64,000 nucleotides of DNA, taken from assembly GCF_000427805.1 (NCBI RefSeq), contig NZ_ATYS01000005.1, positions 5,236-69,235 on the forward strand, read 5' to 3'. This DNA comes from Budvicia aquatica DSM 5075 = ATCC 35567. Its GTDB lineage: Bacteria; Pseudomonadota; Gammaproteobacteria; Enterobacterales; Enterobacteriaceae. Under the pieces are notes generated by a model that was not told where the DNA came from, did no database searches, and saw only the letters and a list, made by a program, of their open reading frames with translations. Position 1 is the first letter of the stretch. Every line of letters starts with the position of its first letter. The position numbers and the translations under genes are program-made. Shown here piece by piece: positions 1-9,536 of the stretch.

Positions 1-52
1 CCCCGCCGTCAATGGCGGGGAAGACATGGATGGTGTCTAAGGCAAGGAAAAA
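1..52 (-). ncRNA. cpxQ: CpxQ small RNA (3' UTR of cpxP), cut by window edge
   Basis: Read on the minus strand, the end of the cpxP 3' untranslated region runs TTTTTCCTTGCC, then TAGACACCATCC, then TGTCTTCCCC, and ends in a 7-bp GC stem (positions 1-7 with 14-20). This order of blocks matches what I recall of CpxQ from Salmonella and E. coli. CpxQ is an Hfq-bound sRNA released from cpxP mRNA by RNase E that represses envelope-protein mRNAs during Cpx stress. The U-tract expected after the terminator stem would lie left of base 1. The 5' end is placed at the U-rich block by analogy. Confidence 0.8.
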
Positions 53-88
53 CATACATCATAGGATACTACATACAACTACATACAA

Positions 89-604
89 TTACTGCGGGTT
101 TGGTTCTTGGTACTTCAGCATTTGGTCTAAATTCTTTTGCATCTTCACCATCATTTCTGCATGGTTTTGATTAAATTTAGCCTTCTGCTCCGGCGTTAAT
201 AAGTTATAAAACTGATTATTAACTTTTGCCGATGCTACCTGCCGTTCTATTTGTGCTTTAGCTATGGTCTCAGCCTGTGCACGAACAGCATCTTCATCAA
301 ATTTGTCAGCGGTGATAAATTTATGCATCGCTTCTATGTTGTCCATATGCATCTTTGGCATCGCGTCGTGATAATTCTGACGCATCAGGTCACGCATTTG
401 CTGACGTTGTTTTTCGGTTAGATTTAAACCGTCAAACATGCCATGCTTATGCATCACTTTGTGATGCTTCATTGCTTCACCGTTATCCGTAGAAACAGGA
501 CTAGAATTTATTAGCTCAGACGGTTTTGCTTCTGCAGCCAACACTGTTGATGTGCTCAGTGCTAACATTGATGCCATAATTAAGGTATTTACTTTACGCA
601 TCAT
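89..604 (-). CDS. cpxP: CpxP, periplasmic Cpx-pathway accessory protein
   Basis: 171-residue protein with a signal peptide (residues 1-23, ending VLA-A) and the two LTxxQ motifs typical of the CpxP/Spy family (LTEKQ near residue 62 and LTPEQ near 136). CpxP is a periplasmic dimeric chaperone-like protein that damps the CpxA sensor and delivers misfolded proteins to DegP. It is rich in Met and His. Two ATGs are adjacent (604 and 601); the GGAGAG ribosome site lies so close to the first that the second may be used. It diverges from cpxR across a shared control region holding a CpxR box, so strong Cpx-dependent induction is expected. Its 3' UTR carries CpxQ. Confidence 0.93.
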   Translation of the reverse strand: MMRKVNTLIMASMLALSTSTVLAAEAKPSELINSSPVSTDNGEAMKHHKVMHKHGMFDGLNLTEKQRQQMRDLMRQNYHDAMPKMHMDNIEAMHKFITADKFDEDAVRAQAETIAKAQIERQVASAKVNNQFYNLLTPEQKAKFNQNHAEMMVKMQKNLDQMLKYQEPNPQ

Positions 605-679
605 ACTCTCCGCAAACTTCGCTATGTTGAACCGATGAAGAGAGTCTACTGCACCGGATGAAAACTAGCGTCAGTGCAT

Positions 680-694
680 GTAAATGTGTGTAAA
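680..694. promoter_or_regulatory. CpxR box between cpxP and cpxR
   Basis: The sequence GTAAA-TGTGT-GTAAA is a perfect match to the CpxR consensus GTAAA-N5-GTAAA. It lies between the divergent starts of cpxP (604) and cpxR (747), where it can drive cpxP and autoregulate cpxRA. Confidence 0.9.
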
Positions 695-746
695 GTCATG
701 GAATACCGCCATCTAATCGAGTAATTTTGCTGCCGGAGGAAACATT

Positions 747-1445
747 ATGAGTAAAATATTGCTTGTTGATGACGATCGTGAAATCACGTCATTATTAGAA
801 GAATTGCTAGAGTTAGAAGGATTCGACGTTATTGTTGCTTATGATGGTGAACAAGCAATAAGTATGATGGACGATAGTGTAGACCTACTGTTACTCGATA
901 TTATGATGCCAAAGAAAAATGGCATTGATACATTAAAAGAGTTACGCCAAAACTACCAAACTCCGGTCATTATGCTTACGGCCCGCGGCAGTGAATTAGA
1001 TCGCGTTCTGGGCCTTGAACTGGGTGCCGATGATTACCTGCCAAAACCGTTTAACGATCGTGAATTAATTGCTCGTATTCGTGCAATTCTAAGACGTTCA
1101 AACTGGAGTGAGCAGCAACAAGAACCTGAAAACAGTTCTAATACATTACAAGTTGATAAACTGCGTCTGAATCCGGGGCGTCAGGAAGCCAGCTTTGACG
1201 GCGTAACGTTGGACCTCACCGGTACAGAATTTACTTTACTCTATCTGTTAGCACAGCGCTTAGGTCAGGTTGTTTCCCGCGAATATTTAAGTCAGGAAGT
1301 GCTGGGGAAACGATTAACCCCGTTTGACCGCGCCATTGATATGCATATTTCAAACCTAAGGCGCAAACTCCCTGAACGCCATGACGGGCTACCTTGGTTT
1401 AAAACCCTGCGCGGGCGCGGCTATCTGATGGTGACCGTAACATGA
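747..1445 (+). CDS. cpxR: CpxR, OmpR-family response regulator of envelope stress
   Basis: 232 residues, the usual length for the family. The N-terminal receiver domain has the acidic pocket DDD at residues 8-10, the phosphoacceptor Asp51 in LLLLDIMMP, the switch Thr in LTARG and a conserved Lys in LPKPF. The C-terminal half is an OmpR/PhoB winged helix ending GRGYLMV. Phosphorylated CpxR activates periplasmic folding and protease genes. A clear ribosome site (GGAGGA) precedes the ATG. The stop overlaps the cpxA start by four bases (ATGA), so the two are translationally coupled. Confidence 0.97.
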   Translation: MSKILLVDDDREITSLLEELLELEGFDVIVAYDGEQAISMMDDSVDLLLLDIMMPKKNGIDTLKELRQNYQTPVIMLTARGSELDRVLGLELGADDYLPKPFNDRELIARIRAILRRSNWSEQQQEPENSSNTLQVDKLRLNPGRQEASFDGVTLDLTGTEFTLLYLLAQRLGQVVSREYLSQEVLGKRLTPFDRAIDMHISNLRRKLPERHDGLPWFKTLRGRGYLMVTVT

Positions 1446-2821
1446 TAACCCTTAATAGCCTGACAACCCGCATTTTTGCGATTTTCTGGCTGACATTAAC
1501 GCTGGTGTTAATGGTGGTATTAATGGTGCCTAAACTGGATTCCCGCCAGTTGGCACCAGTGCTTGATAACGAACGCCGCCAGGGAACAATGCTAGAGCAG
1601 CACGTTGAAGCTGAACTGGCCAGTACGCCAAACAGCGACCTCATGTGGTGGCGCAGATTACTCCAAACCATTGAAAAGTGGTCTCCACCCGGTCAGCGGA
1701 TGCTTTTAGTCACCAGTGAAGGCCGGATTGTCGGCGTTCTCAAACGTAATGAAATGCAGATGGTGCGTAACTTCATCGGTCAGGCCGATAACGCTGACTA
1801 TCCGATGAAGAAAAAATATGGCCTGCTCGAAATGCTGGGCCCGTTCTCTGTCCGCGATAGAGAAGAGCATTATCAGCTTTATTTAATGCGCCCGGCTAAC
1901 AGCCCTCAGTCCGATTTTATTAACCTGTTATTTGACCGCCCGTTACTTATGCTGGCAGTTACCATGGTAATCAGCATTCCGCTGTTATTGTGGCTGGCAT
2001 GGAGTCTGGCAAAACCGGCTCGCAAGCTTAAACAGGCCGCCGATGAAGTCGCCAGAGGTAACCTTAAAGAATCGCCCGAGCTGGAGTTTGGCCCGCTGGA
2101 ATTTCGCGCGGCAGGAGCCAGTTTTAACCAAATGGTCAGCGGTCTTGATCGAATGGTAAAAGCCCAACAGCGTCTGATATCCGATATTTCTCATGAGCTA
2201 CGCACTCCGTTAACCCGCCTTCAATTAGCCACAGCCTTAATGCGCCGGCGTCATGGCGAATTCAAAGAACTGGCCAGAATAGAAACTGAAGCTCAGCGTC
2301 TGGATAACATGATCAATCATCTTTTGGCTCTTTCACGCAATCAGTATAAAAGTGAAATCTCCAGAGAACGCCTGTTAGCTAATGAGCTATGGGCTGATGT
2401 ACTGGATAATGCAAAATTTGAAGCTGAACACACCGATAAAAAATTGGAAATAGCCGTACCTCCGGGGCCATGGCCAATTTTTGGCAATCGGACTGCGCTA
2501 GACAGCGCCCTGGAAAACGTTATTCGCAATGCATTCCGCTACTCGCATAATCATATTGTCGTGACTTTTCACTGTGACGATCAAGGCATTGAGATTCATG
2601 TTGATGATGATGGTCCGGGTGTTGCAGAAGAAGACCGCGAGCAGATATTCAGGCCGTTCTACCGCACGGATGAAGCACGGGATCGTAACTCCGGAGGCTC
2701 TGGTTTAGGCCTTGCCATTGTCGAATCAGCCATCAGCCAACATGGCGGATGGGCTAAAGCGGATAAGAGCCCCTTGGGCGGCCTGCGTTTGACTATTTGG
2801 CTACCACTCTATTCTCGCTAG
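1442..2821 (+). CDS. cpxA: CpxA, envelope-stress sensor histidine kinase
   Basis: 459-residue inner-membrane sensor. Transmembrane helix 1 covers about residues 10-30, a periplasmic sensor domain follows, helix 2 covers about 166-190, then a HAMP linker. The phospho-acceptor His251 sits in the H-box SHELRTPLTR, and the ATP-binding domain shows the N box (ENVIRNAFRYS), G1 (DDDGPGV) and G2 (GGSGLGLAIV). CpxA phosphorylates CpxR on envelope misfolding and is held off by CpxP. It overlaps cpxR by four bases in one operon. Confidence 0.97.
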   Translation: MITLNSLTTRIFAIFWLTLTLVLMVVLMVPKLDSRQLAPVLDNERRQGTMLEQHVEAELASTPNSDLMWWRRLLQTIEKWSPPGQRMLLVTSEGRIVGVLKRNEMQMVRNFIGQADNADYPMKKKYGLLEMLGPFSVRDREEHYQLYLMRPANSPQSDFINLLFDRPLLMLAVTMVISIPLLLWLAWSLAKPARKLKQAADEVARGNLKESPELEFGPLEFRAAGASFNQMVSGLDRMVKAQQRLISDISHELRTPLTRLQLATALMRRRHGEFKELARIETEAQRLDNMINHLLALSRNQYKSEISRERLLANELWADVLDNAKFEAEHTDKKLEIAVPPGPWPIFGNRTALDSALENVIRNAFRYSHNHIVVTFHCDDQGIEIHVDDDGPGVAEEDREQIFRPFYRTDEARDRNSGGSGLGLAIVESAISQHGGWAKADKSPLGGLRLTIWLPLYSR

Positions 2822-2873
2822 TTCTAGCGATGCTTAATTTCTGTTATTCTGCGCCTCTCTAATCGGGGGGCGC

Positions 2874-3347
2874 ATGTTAAATATCGTTTTATTCGAACCA
2901 GAAATACCACCAAATACCGGTAATATTATCCGCTTATGTGCCAATACTGGCTTTCAGTTGCATCTGATTGAACCACTAGGTTTTACTTGGGATGATAAAA
3001 GGCTCCGTCGTGCCGGGCTGGATTACCATGAATTTGCAGCCATCAAGCGCTACAAAAACTATCAGGCATTTATCTTAAATGAAGCCCCTGCACGCCTTTT
3101 TGCGCTAACGACTAAAGGAACGCCTGCACACAGTGCGGTTACTTATCAGGCCGGAGATTACCTGCTGTTTGGCCCGGAAACTCGGGGGTTACCGATGGAG
3201 ATACTGGATAGCCTGCCGAAGAATCAAAAAATTCGTATTCCTATGCAACCGGATAGCCGCAGCATGAATTTATCAAATGCGGTCTCAGTGGTTGTATATG
3301 AAGCGTGGAGGCAATTAGGTTACTCAGGCGCCCTGCATAAAGAGTAA
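2874..3347 (+). CDS. trmL: TrmL, tRNA (cytidine/uridine-34 2'-O-)-methyltransferase
   Basis: 157 residues, the same length as E. coli TrmL (YibK). It is a minimal SPOUT methyltransferase that methylates the ribose of wobble base 34 in tRNA-Leu isoacceptors, using SAM. The trefoil-knot motifs are visible: [14 protein letters not shown] at the N terminus, [10 protein letters not shown] in motif 2, and the C-terminal knot with [11 protein letters not shown]. It follows cpxA in the same direction and converges on cysE. Confidence 0.95.
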   Translation: MLNIVLFEPEIPPNTGNIIRLCANTGFQLHLIEPLGFTWDDKRLRRAGLDYHEFAAIKRYKNYQAFILNEAPARLFALTTKGTPAHSAVTYQAGDYLLFGPETRGLPMEILDSLPKNQKIRIPMQPDSRSMNLSNAVSVVVYEAWRQLGYSGALHKE

Positions 3348-3388
3348 TGCGTTCTAGATGAATTACAGACGCGTTGGAAGGGAATAAC

Positions 3389-3417
3389 ACAACGACGCTT
3401 AAGCTAAGCGTCGTTGT
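3389..3417. terminator. Perfect 13-bp inverted repeat between convergent trmL and cysE
   Basis: Arms at 3389-3401 and 3405-3417 are perfectly complementary around a 3-base centre. The hairpin lies just after the trmL stop and just after the cysE stop read from the other side. Neither flank has a strong T-tract, so a bidirectional terminator is likely but not proven. Confidence 0.55.
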
Positions 3418-3421
3418 CAGA

Positions 3422-4222
3422 TTAGATATCTTCTTTTAGGCCATTGAAGTTCTGGTCCATTTCCATTGATGGTTTATCACTGCCTGATTGACCAACAATG
3501 CGCGCAGGAACACCCGCGACGGTAGTATGGGGAGGTACTTCCTGTAAAACCACGGAGCCAGCACCAATCTTAGCTCCGCGACCGACCTCAATGTTACCTA
3601 AAATTTTAGCGCCGGCGCCAATCATAACGCCTTCACGAATCTTAGGATGTCGATCTCCGCCTTCTTTACCGGTACCACCTAAAGTCACTGACTGTAAAAT
3701 CGATACGTCGTTATCAACCACCGCCGTTTCGCCGATAACAATACCGGTGGCATGGTCCAGCATAATGCCGCAGCCAATACGAGCAGCCGGATGGATATCT
3801 ACGCCAAATACGACAGAAACCTGATTTTGAAGGTAAATAGCCAGGGCTTTACGATTCTGCTGCCAAAGCCAATGACCTACCCGATAGGCCTGTAAAGCAT
3901 GAAAACCTTTCAGATAAAGCAGCGGGGTGGAATATTTATCAACCGCAGGGTCACGCTGACGCACGGCTAAAATATCGCGTGCCGCAGACTCAATCATATT
4001 ACTGTCTGACTTAAAAGCGGCTTCGATAATCTCTCTGACGGAGATTGCCGGCATGGTTGCACTGGCCAATTTATTGGCCAAAATATAGCTAAGAGCATTA
4101 CCCAGAAATTCATGATTCAAGAGCGTCGAATGGAAAAAGCTGGCTAATATTGGTTCACACTCCACCAATTTCCGCGCTTCAACTTTAATTTCATTCCAGA
4201 CTTGTGTTGATTCTAATGACAT
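3422..4222 (-). CDS. cysE: CysE, serine O-acetyltransferase
   Basis: 266 residues (E. coli 273). It acetylates L-serine with acetyl-CoA to give O-acetylserine, the first committed step of cysteine synthesis. The N-terminal alpha-helical domain is followed by a left-handed beta-helix of hexapeptide repeats (GVDIHPAARIG onward). The catalytic pair is the His in DHATG and the His in GDRHPKI. The C-terminal tail that carries the cysteine feedback and CysK-binding site ends in DI here; a terminal Ile is the usual CysK anchor. It is last in the yibN-secB-gpsA-cysE order, read leftward. Confidence 0.96.
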   Translation of the reverse strand: MSLESTQVWNEIKVEARKLVECEPILASFFHSTLLNHEFLGNALSYILANKLASATMPAISVREIIEAAFKSDSNMIESAARDILAVRQRDPAVDKYSTPLLYLKGFHALQAYRVGHWLWQQNRKALAIYLQNQVSVVFGVDIHPAARIGCGIMLDHATGIVIGETAVVDNDVSILQSVTLGGTGKEGGDRHPKIREGVMIGAGAKILGNIEVGRGAKIGAGSVVLQEVPPHTTVAGVPARIVGQSGSDKPSMEMDQNFNGLKEDI

Positions 4223-4278
4223 TCCGGCTCCTGCTCACACCATTGACGCTGATAAAGTAAAACAGGTCATGATATAAA

Positions 4279-5292
4279 TTAATTTGTTGTTTTTTCGTCT
4301 TTACTGGTTCGGCTAAGTAACGCTATCGCCGCTTCACGAGCATCTTTGCCAGCGTAAAGTACTTGATATATTTGTTCTGTAATTGGCATTTCTACGCCGT
4401 AGCGTTGAGACAATATCCAGACCTCTTTAGTATTCCTATAACCTTCAACCACTTGCCCGATTTGCTTTTGAGCCTCATCGACGCTTTTACCTTCGCCCAG
4501 CATAATACCGAAACGACGGTTACGGGATTGATTATCAGTACAGGTCAACACCAAATCCCCTAAGCCAGCCATGCCCATAAATGTGGCAGGTTTAGCACCT
4601 AAGGCTTCTCCCAGACGGCTCATTTCAGCCAATCCACGAGTGATCAATGCAGTACGAGCGTTAGCACCAAAGCCAATACCATCTGACATTCCGGCGCCAA
4701 TTGCGATCACATTTTTTACCGCACCGCCAAGCTGCACCCCGATAAAGTCAGGATTACTGTACACCCTGAAGCTCTTACCGCAGTGTAAAAGTTTTTGCAG
4801 ATCGTCAGTAAAAGTAGGATCCGATGAAGACACCGCGATAGCCGTAGGCAAACCTGCAGCCAGTTCTTTGGCAAACGTGGGCCCGGAAATAACGGCGAGC
4901 GGGATAGCATCGCCCAAAGCTTCTCTGGCGACCTCTTGCAATAAACGGCCGGTATCCGCCTCCAATCCTTTAGTTGCCCAGACAATACGAGCATCAGATT
5001 TTAAATAAGGTTTAATCTGACGAAGAACATTCCCAAACACATGGCTTGGTACAACCACCAAAATGTCACGACTGGCACTAATAGCCAGTTGGAGGTCTGT
5101 TTGAAGCTGTAGATTATCGGGGAAGGTTACGTCTGGAAGGAAAGCCTGATTTTTTCTATCTTGTTGTAGCGTATTAATATGTTTGGGATCGTGCCCCCAC
5201 AACACGACAGAGTGACCATTACGCGCTAGCGTAATGGCTAATGCGGTGCCGTATGAACCGGCACCGATTACAGTCATATCGACCTGTTTCAT
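4279..5292 (-). CDS. gpsA: GpsA, glycerol-3-phosphate dehydrogenase [NAD(P)+]
   Basis: 337 residues (E. coli 339). This cytosolic enzyme reduces dihydroxyacetone phosphate to sn-glycerol-3-phosphate for phospholipid synthesis. The dinucleotide fold starts with [12 protein letters not shown] (residues 9-20). The catalytic Lys lies in [13 protein letters not shown], and substrate-binding residues in GLAEMSRLG and [14 protein letters not shown] are present. Its ATG overlaps the secB stop by one base, so translation is probably coupled to secB. Confidence 0.97.
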   Translation of the reverse strand: MKQVDMTVIGAGSYGTALAITLARNGHSVVLWGHDPKHINTLQQDRKNQAFLPDVTFPDNLQLQTDLQLAISASRDILVVVPSHVFGNVLRQIKPYLKSDARIVWATKGLEADTGRLLQEVAREALGDAIPLAVISGPTFAKELAAGLPTAIAVSSSDPTFTDDLQKLLHCGKSFRVYSNPDFIGVQLGGAVKNVIAIGAGMSDGIGFGANARTALITRGLAEMSRLGEALGAKPATFMGMAGLGDLVLTCTDNQSRNRRFGIMLGEGKSVDEAQKQIGQVVEGYRNTKEVWILSQRYGVEMPITEQIYQVLYAGKDAREAAIALLSRTSKDEKTTN

Positions 5293-5768
5293 TACGCGTC
5301 CTGACGCGGTGCAGCTGCACCTTGTTCGGCCTCGGCTTGCTGTTGTAAATAATTCATGAACAGCGCATCAAAATTAACCGGAGCTAAATTTAACTGAGGG
5401 AAGGTTCCGCGAGAAACTAGGCTAGTAATACATTCACGGGCATAAGGGAACAGAATATTCGGGCAATATGCACCTAAACAATGTGCCATTTGTGAATCAT
5501 CAAGGCCTGTCACATTGAAAATACCAGCTTGCTGCACTTCACATAGAAAAGCAGTATCGTCGCCCAATGCTGAAGTCACGGTAACGCGAAGAACAACTTC
5601 AAATACACCATCAGCCAGCTGATTAGAGGCCGTATCTAAATCCAACTTCACTTCCGGTTCCCACTCTTTTTGGAAAATAAGCGGTGCGCCAGGAGCTTCA
5701 AAAGAGACGTCTTTGGTGTAAATACGCTGGATTTGAAAAGCCATTTCTGGGCTACTTTGTTCTGACAT
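5292..5768 (-). CDS. secB: SecB, protein-export chaperone
   Basis: 158 residues (E. coli 155). SecB is a tetrameric cytosolic chaperone that keeps preproteins unfolded and hands them to SecA. It shows [19 protein letters not shown] near the N terminus, the core [16 protein letters not shown] and the C-terminal [10 protein letters not shown] segment. The ATG is preceded by an AAGGTAA ribosome site. It leads gpsA-cysE. Confidence 0.97.
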   Translation of the reverse strand: MSEQSSPEMAFQIQRIYTKDVSFEAPGAPLIFQKEWEPEVKLDLDTASNQLADGVFEVVLRVTVTSALGDDTAFLCEVQQAGIFNVTGLDDSQMAHCLGAYCPNILFPYARECITSLVSRGTFPQLNLAPVNFDALFMNYLQQQAEAEQGAAAPRQDA

Positions 5769-5883
5769 ATGAATATTACCTTGTAAGTTAAATGTCCTTT
5801 TAATGTTGCCGTAAGGCTTTAGCCTAAAGCAACCATCCGGAATGTATTAAAAAAGAACGCTGGACTGCGCCTGCACAAATTTA

Positions 5884-6318
5884 TTATTTACCACGAACTA
5901 ACGGTAAATTATCTGCGGTCCAGCCAGACAAACCATTCTTCAGTATATAAACCTGTGTAAAACCTTCTTTCACTAACGCATCAGCCGGCGCTCTTGCACT
6001 GGTTCCATTAGCACAAAGAACGATAACCGGACGCTCTTTATGTTTATCTAAAACGGCTAACGTACCGTTTTTGATATCCGTTGGCGTTAAGTTAATAGCA
6101 CCAACAATGTGCCCTTTACGGAACTCATCAATAGTACGGGTATCAACAACCACAGCCTCTTCGGAATTAATAAGGCGGGTAACATCTGAATTACTCACTT
6201 CCTTTACTTTTGAAAGTGTAGTCTTAAATGTCGTAAAAATTACGGCGACCAGTAACCCAACCCAAGCAAAGCTCAATATTGGGTGGGCAGTAACAAATTG
6301 AATAGCTTGTTCCATCAT
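5884..6318 (-). CDS. yibN: YibN, membrane-anchored rhodanese-domain protein
   Basis: 144 residues (E. coli YibN 143). One N-terminal transmembrane helix covers about residues 14-30, followed by a single rhodanese domain with VVVDTRTIDEFRKGHI and an active-site loop CANGTSAR whose Cys would carry persulfide sulfur. The physiological acceptor is not established. In E. coli the next gene is grxC; here only 115 bp separate yibN from secB and there is no glutaredoxin frame. Confidence 0.9.
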   Translation of the reverse strand: MMEQAIQFVTAHPILSFAWVGLLVAVIFTTFKTTLSKVKEVSNSDVTRLINSEEAVVVDTRTIDEFRKGHIVGAINLTPTDIKNGTLAVLDKHKERPVIVLCANGTSARAPADALVKEGFTQVYILKNGLSGWTADNLPLVRGK

Positions 6319-6651
6319 GGAGGATAACGACTCTCGCTGTTTTGGGATTTATAATTAAGGTTATGGAGTATACCTGCGCACCGCATCAATTACAGCCAAA
6401 TATACCGACACTATTGTAGAAAATACGGTGCATCTCTAAGAATTTTATCAAGAGTCAGGACTACATACATTGAAAAATAGCAAAAACAGATACCAATGTC
6501 TGATTTTTACGCTTATTTTTTTCTGACTGTAGTAAAATTAATGTAAATGACGATGTCTATAGCACCTATCGTTACCTCCTATTTCTTAACGTGGTATAAA
6601 GATACTACGAGCCATAAACTTTAATATGATGTTATTTAAGAGGTTATTGTA
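6319..6651. other. Divergent intergenic region yibN/gpmM, no gene seen
   Basis: 333 bp of AT-rich DNA between the divergent starts of yibN and gpmM. No credible open frame with a ribosome site is present. Promoters for both genes must lie here, but I cannot assign -35/-10 elements with confidence. The gpmM ribosome site (AAGAGG) is at its right end. Confidence 0.5.
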
Positions 6652-8196
6652 ATGTCGACCGTAAAAAAACCAATAGTACTCGTGATTCTTGATGGTTACG
6701 GCCATCGTGAAGAGCAACAAGACAACGCCATTGTTAATGCAAAAAAGCCGGTCATGGACGAATTGTGGAAAAATTATCCACACACTCTCATCGCGGCTTC
6801 GGGATTAGACGTTGGTTTACCTGATGGCCAAATGGGTAACTCTGAAGTAGGTCACGTTAACCTTGGCGCCGGTCGTATCGTTTATCAGGATCTGACCCGT
6901 TTAGATAAAGAAATTAAAGATGGCGACTTCTTCACCAATGCCACATTAACCTCAGCCGTTGATAAAGCGGTTGCTGCAGGCAAAGCCGTGCACATCATGG
7001 GCTTAATGTCACCTGGTGGCGTACATAGCCATGAAGACCATATCTTAGCGATGATTGAACTGGCGTCAAAACGCGGCGCTAAGGCTGTCTACCTGCATGC
7101 ATTCCTGGATGGTCGCGATACCCCACCCCGTAGTGCGGAATCAACACTGAAACGATTCACTGATGAATTTAAAAAACTGGGTACTGGCCGGGTTGCCACC
7201 ATCATTGGCCGTTACTACGCAATGGATCGTGATAACCGCTGGGACCGCGTACAGTTAGCCTATGACCTGATGGTTGATGCTAAAGGTGAGTTTACTGCAG
7301 ATAATGCAGTAAGCGCATTACAAGCAGCTTACGCGCGCGATGAAAATGATGAGTTCGTCAAACCAACGGTAATTCAACAAGCAGGCGAACCTTCTGCAGC
7401 AATGCAAGATGGTGACACCTTAATATTTATGAATTTCCGCGCCGACCGAGCACGCCAGATCACCCGTACATTTATTAACCCTGACTTTGACGGTTTTAAA
7501 CGTAATCGCGTGGTTAACTTTGGCGAATTTGTGATGTTAACTGAATACGCGGCGGATATTAAAGCCTCGTGCGCTTACCCACCGGAATCACTTAACAATA
7601 CGTTTGGTGAGTGGTTAATGAAGCACGATAAGACCCAATTACGTATCTCTGAAACTGAAAAATACGCTCATGTCACCTTCTTCTATAATGGTGGTGTTGA
7701 AGAACCATTTACTGGTGAAGACCGTATTCTGATCAATTCCCCTAAAGTCGCGACTTACGATCTCCAGCCGGAAATGAGTTCAGCTGAGCTGACAGAAAAA
7801 TTGGTTGGTGCCATTAAGAGTGGTAAGTACGACGCGATTATCTGTAACTACCCAAATGGTGATATGGTCGGACATACCGGTATTTATGATGCGGCAATCA
7901 AGGCAGTTGAAACGCTGGATGCATGCGTTGGCCAAGTAGTTCAAGCGGTTAAAGAAGTCGGTGGTCAACTACTAGTAACGGCAGACCATGGTAACGCGGA
8001 ACAAATGCGCGATCCTGCAACTGGTCAGGCTCATACGGCTCATACCAGCTTGCCAGTTCCGCTTATTTATGTCGGGAAACCGGCTAAAACACTGGAAGGT
8101 GGCAAGTTATCAGACCTTGCTCCAACCATGCTAAGCCTGATGGGTATGGAAATTCCACCAGAGATGACTGGTAAGCCGCTATTCATCGTGGAATAA
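6652..8196 (+). CDS. gpmM: GpmM, cofactor-independent phosphoglycerate mutase
   Basis: 514 residues, as in E. coli. It interconverts 3- and 2-phosphoglycerate in glycolysis using two Mn ions. Alkaline-phosphatase-fold metal and catalytic motifs are visible: LDGYGHRE at the N terminus, the phosphoserine segment [15 protein letters not shown], the insertion domain with [12 protein letters not shown], then [12 protein letters not shown] and [11 protein letters not shown]. It is followed closely by envC, the same order as E. coli. Confidence 0.97.
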   Translation: MSTVKKPIVLVILDGYGHREEQQDNAIVNAKKPVMDELWKNYPHTLIAASGLDVGLPDGQMGNSEVGHVNLGAGRIVYQDLTRLDKEIKDGDFFTNATLTSAVDKAVAAGKAVHIMGLMSPGGVHSHEDHILAMIELASKRGAKAVYLHAFLDGRDTPPRSAESTLKRFTDEFKKLGTGRVATIIGRYYAMDRDNRWDRVQLAYDLMVDAKGEFTADNAVSALQAAYARDENDEFVKPTVIQQAGEPSAAMQDGDTLIFMNFRADRARQITRTFINPDFDGFKRNRVVNFGEFVMLTEYAADIKASCAYPPESLNNTFGEWLMKHDKTQLRISETEKYAHVTFFYNGGVEEPFTGEDRILINSPKVATYDLQPEMSSAELTEKLVGAIKSGKYDAIICNYPNGDMVGHTGIYDAAIKAVETLDACVGQVVQAVKEVGGQLLVTADHGNAEQMRDPATGQAHTAHTSLPVPLIYVGKPAKTLEGGKLSDLAPTMLSLMGMEIPPEMTGKPLFIVE

Positions 8197-8250
8197 TCCT
8201 TTCCTATGAAGGAAAAGATTTTTTACTGTCCACAAATGATTTGGGGGTCG

Positions 8251-9534
8251 ATGGTGCAAGTATATAATTGTCACAATGCACTATTCACATCGGCCCTCCA
8301 TTTTGGTTTTTCGGTTATTTGCGCCAGTGCACTTTATGCTGGCGCGCTTTTATATCCTCAGGCCGCACACGCCGAAGATAATAAGCAACAGCTCAATACC
8401 ATACTGCAGGACATTGCAGAAAAAGAAAAAAACGTTCAACAACAGCAACAAAAACGAGATTCACTGCAAGAGCAGTTGCGGGAACAAGAAAAATCTATAG
8501 CCCAATCCAGCTTAACCCTGCGTAGTACCCAATCCGACCTCACGGCCATTGGCGGTGAAATTGGCTCACTAACGTCAAATATCAAAAAACTTCAGAAACA
8601 ACAGAATATCCAACAGGATTATCTGGCTAAGCAGTTAGATGCCGCATTCCGCCTTGGGAAAAGCTCCGAGTTTCAGCTCATCCTTGAAGGTGAAGACAGC
8701 CATCGCAGTGAGCGAATTCTGGCTTATTACGGCTATCTGAATGAATCACGTCAAAACGCCATCAATGAACTCAAAGAGACTCAAACCGATTTGGCGCTTG
8801 AAAAAAATAAATTACAACAAAAGCAAAGCCAACAGAAAACCTTGCTGGATCAGCAGAAACTGGCGCAAGAAAAACTTGAATCGGCCAGACAGGCACGTAA
8901 ACAAACGCTGGGAGAACTCGATGTCTCTATACAAGCCGACCGTCAAAAGCTGGCTGAGTTAAAGAAAAATGAGTCCCGCCTGAGAGATCAAATAGCCAAG
9001 GCTGAACGTGAAGCAAAAGCCCGAGCAGAAAGAGAACAAAAAGAAGCTGAAAAATTAAGACAAAAACAGCAGCAGGCAGTAAAAAAAGGATCTTCCTACA
9101 AACCAACTGAAGAAGAGCGGGCATTAATGTCCCGTACTGGCGGACTAGGTCGACCAGCAGGACAAGCAATATGGCCGGTAAAAGGCCAAGTCAGCCACCG
9201 ATTTGGTGAAGCATTACAGGGTGAATTACGTTGGAAAGGCATGGTCATCAATGCTCCGGAAGGCAGTGAAGTTCGGGCTATTGCGGACGGACGCGTGCTA
9301 CTTGCCGATTGGTTACAGGGCTATGGCTTAGTGGTCGTTATCGAACACGGCAAAAGTGATATGAGCCTGTATGGCTATAACCAAAGCGCCATTGTCAGTG
9401 TCGGAGCTCAGGTCAAAGCAGGGCAGCCTATTGCGCTGGTCGGTACCAGCGGCGGCCAAGGTGAACCTTCTTTATACTTTGAAATTCGTCGTCAGGGTCA
9501 GGCGGTTAATCCTCAACCATGGCTGGGCAAATAG
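8251..9534 (+). CDS. envC: EnvC, activator of the cell-division amidases AmiA/AmiB
   Basis: About 427 residues from the ATG at 8251, chosen because GGGGGT sits just upstream; the frame could open at 8206, but that ATG has no good ribosome site. It has a signal peptide ending AHA-ED, a long charged coiled coil (roughly residues 40-290, rich in Gln, Lys and Glu), and a C-terminal LytM/M23 domain. The LytM domain is catalytically degenerate: a Phe replaces the last metal-ligand His in SLYFEIR. That fits a regulator recruited to the septum by FtsEX rather than a hydrolase. Confidence 0.94.
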   Translation: MVQVYNCHNALFTSALHFGFSVICASALYAGALLYPQAAHAEDNKQQLNTILQDIAEKEKNVQQQQQKRDSLQEQLREQEKSIAQSSLTLRSTQSDLTAIGGEIGSLTSNIKKLQKQQNIQQDYLAKQLDAAFRLGKSSEFQLILEGEDSHRSERILAYYGYLNESRQNAINELKETQTDLALEKNKLQQKQSQQKTLLDQQKLAQEKLESARQARKQTLGELDVSIQADRQKLAELKKNESRLRDQIAKAEREAKARAEREQKEAEKLRQKQQQAVKKGSSYKPTEEERALMSRTGGLGRPAGQAIWPVKGQVSHRFGEALQGELRWKGMVINAPEGSEVRAIADGRVLLADWLQGYGLVVVIEHGKSDMSLYGYNQSAIVSVGAQVKAGQPIALVGTSGGQGEPSLYFEIRRQGQAVNPQPWLGK

Positions 9535-9536
9535 TT

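Noticed and set aside
70-90. Short direct repeat ACTACATACAA in the cpxP 3' UTR
   Set aside because: Two copies of about 10 bases only; too short to interpret.
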